64,000 bases of DNA from Mesorhizobium sp. B4-1-3. GTDB lineage: Bacteria; Pseudomonadota; Alphaproteobacteria; Rhizobiales; Rhizobiaceae. Positions 63,331 to 64,000 of this stretch are shown here, piece after piece (position 1 is the first letter of the stretch; every line of letters starts with the position of its first letter). The notes under the pieces are model-generated. The model made no database searches. It had not been told where the DNA came from and saw only the letters and a program-made list of their open reading frames with translations. A program made the translations under genes and the position numbers. The DNA is taken from NCBI RefSeq assembly GCF_006439355.1, contig NZ_VFTG01000020.1, positions 1 to 64,000 on the forward strand. The letters are read 5' to 3'.

Positions 63331-64000
63331 GGCATCAGCGGCGTCTGCATCATCTGCAGATGCAGGTCCTTGCCGCTATAGGGATGCGCGTCGCAGACGT
63401 CCTCGTTGAGCTCGACGCCGAGGCCAGGCTCTTTCGACGGGATGACGTTGCCGTCCTGCCATTCGATCTTCTTCTTGAGCAGGGTGGCGTGGAAACCGTC
63501 CCACTGCTTCAGCGATTCCAAGATGAGGAAGTTGGGCAGCGTCACCGCCAGCTGGATGTTGGCGGCGCCCACGATCGGGCCGCAATAGCAGTGCGGCGCC
63601 ACCTGGATGTGATAGGCCTCGGCCATGGCGGCGATCTTCTTGGTTTCGAGAATGCCGCCGGAGCGGCCGAGATCCGGCTGCAGGATGGTCGCGGCGCGGT
63701 TCTCGATGATGCGGGCGAACTCGAATTTCGTCGTCAGCCGCTCGCCGGTGGCGATCGGGATCGAGGTACCGCGTGCAACCTGCGCCATGACTTCCGGCAT
63801 ATCCGGCGGCACCGGCTCCTCGAACCACAGCGGATCGTATGGCTCGATGGCGCGCGCCATGCGCAGGGCGCCCGATGCGGTGAACTGGCCATGCGTGCCA
63901 AACAGGATGTCCGCCCTGTTGCCGACTGCTTCGCGGATCGCCTTGATCATGCGCGCCGACAGGTCGATGTCGATCAGGCGCGGCTGGTGGCCGTCATAGG
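63327..64000 (-). CDS. Enolase-superfamily dehydratase, mandelate racemase subgroup (partial)
   Basis: Runs past the window end; 224 codons are seen. Acid motifs WFEEPVPP, TGERLTTKFEF and ILQPDLGRSGG (metal ligands and base) and the C-terminal VAPHCYCGPIV with His. GTHGQ in place of the usual first ligand motif resembles galactonate/mannonate dehydratases. It ends overlapping the reductase gene (ATGA), so both belong to one operon. Confidence 0.85.
   Translation of the reverse strand, partial: YDGHQPRLIDIDLSARMIKAIREAVGNRADILFGTHGQFTASGALRMARAIEPYDPLWFEEPVPPDMPEVMAQVARGTSIPIATGERLTTKFEFARIIENRAATILQPDLGRSGGILETKKIAAMAEAYHIQVAPHCYCGPIVGAANIQLAVTLPNFLILESLKQWDGFHATLLKKKIEWQDGNVIPSKEPGLGVELNEDVCDAHPYSGKDLHLQMMQTPLMP

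Noticed and set aside
1-64000. tRNA, rRNA and insertion sequences
   Set aside because: I looked for cloverleaf-like sequences, rRNA words and transposase motifs in the intergenic stretches and found none.

Overview
The window looks like an ordinary chromosomal segment of an alphaproteobacterium of the order Rhizobiales, most probably Mesorhizobium or a close relative in the Phyllobacteriaceae. The evidence is the high G+C content, a rhizobial gene set (DUF1344, BA14K, DUF1059, DUF1127 and YbjN proteins, Rieske/cytochrome b/cytochrome c1 as petABC, and the rplY-pth-ychF order), and short palindromic intergenic elements of the RIME type known from rhizobia. I see no rRNA, tRNA, CRISPR array, transposase or phage module. 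Genus assignment is inference; the gene calls rest on the translated sequence.

Layout. 0-6 kb: a secreted subtilase with a small candidate outer-membrane barrel protein, two small DUF proteins, hemF, soxR with its own SoxR box, and trmL. 6.4-12.3 kb: three consecutive paralogous ABC exporter half-transporters. 12.3-17.7 kb: a small unknown protein, a cupin, the bc1 complex operon petABC, a periplasmic PAP2-type acid phosphatase and apt. 17.8-21.5 kb (minus strand): rplY, pth, ychF and two overlapping MaoC hydratases. 21.8-28.7 kb: a glutathione S-transferase, a redox-type MarR regulator (OhrR-like) divergent from a non-heme haloperoxidase-like hydrolase with two perfect TATCGCGATA palindromes between them, a glycosyltransferase, an Fsr-like MFS transporter divergent from an AraC regulator, and a DHFR/RibD-like reductase. 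28.7-35.1 kb (minus): prs, a lipoprotein, then the close-packed lgt, midA-like, pgeF and M24-like genes, and a ParDE toxin-antitoxin pair.

35.2-43.1 kb: UbiK/BMFP, YbjN, CsaA-like tRNA-binding protein, a mannosyltransferase-like GT, an operon of MarR regulator, OmpR-type response regulator and EnvZ-type kinase, then ilvE, a glycine-rich membrane peptide and a YcbL-type metallo-hydrolase. 43.2-50.8 kb: BA14K, two CspA-type proteins, a double Kazal-like lipoprotein, a TPR-sulfotransferase, small stress or metabolic proteins, and an ABC-F ATPase. 51-64 kb: a UvrB with long terminal extensions, a LysR gene broken by one base, a GBBH/TauD-like dioxygenase, an EF-hand-containing periplasmic protein divergent from a CapA-like protein, small secreted proteins, a YegS-type lipid kinase, and a two-gene sugar-acid catabolic unit that runs off the window.

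The most informative observations are: palindromic elements whose CTAG/CTAA edge forms the stop codon of the neighbouring gene in three places; a repeated LFRKPxLDEM motif in the UvrB tail; the subtilase-barrel gene pair; the duplicated TATCGCGATA operator; an M24 protein that lacks the canonical metal ligands; and the single-base frameshift in the LysR gene. I did not find a clear new defence or secretion system; the candidates above are the nearest to undescribed biology.
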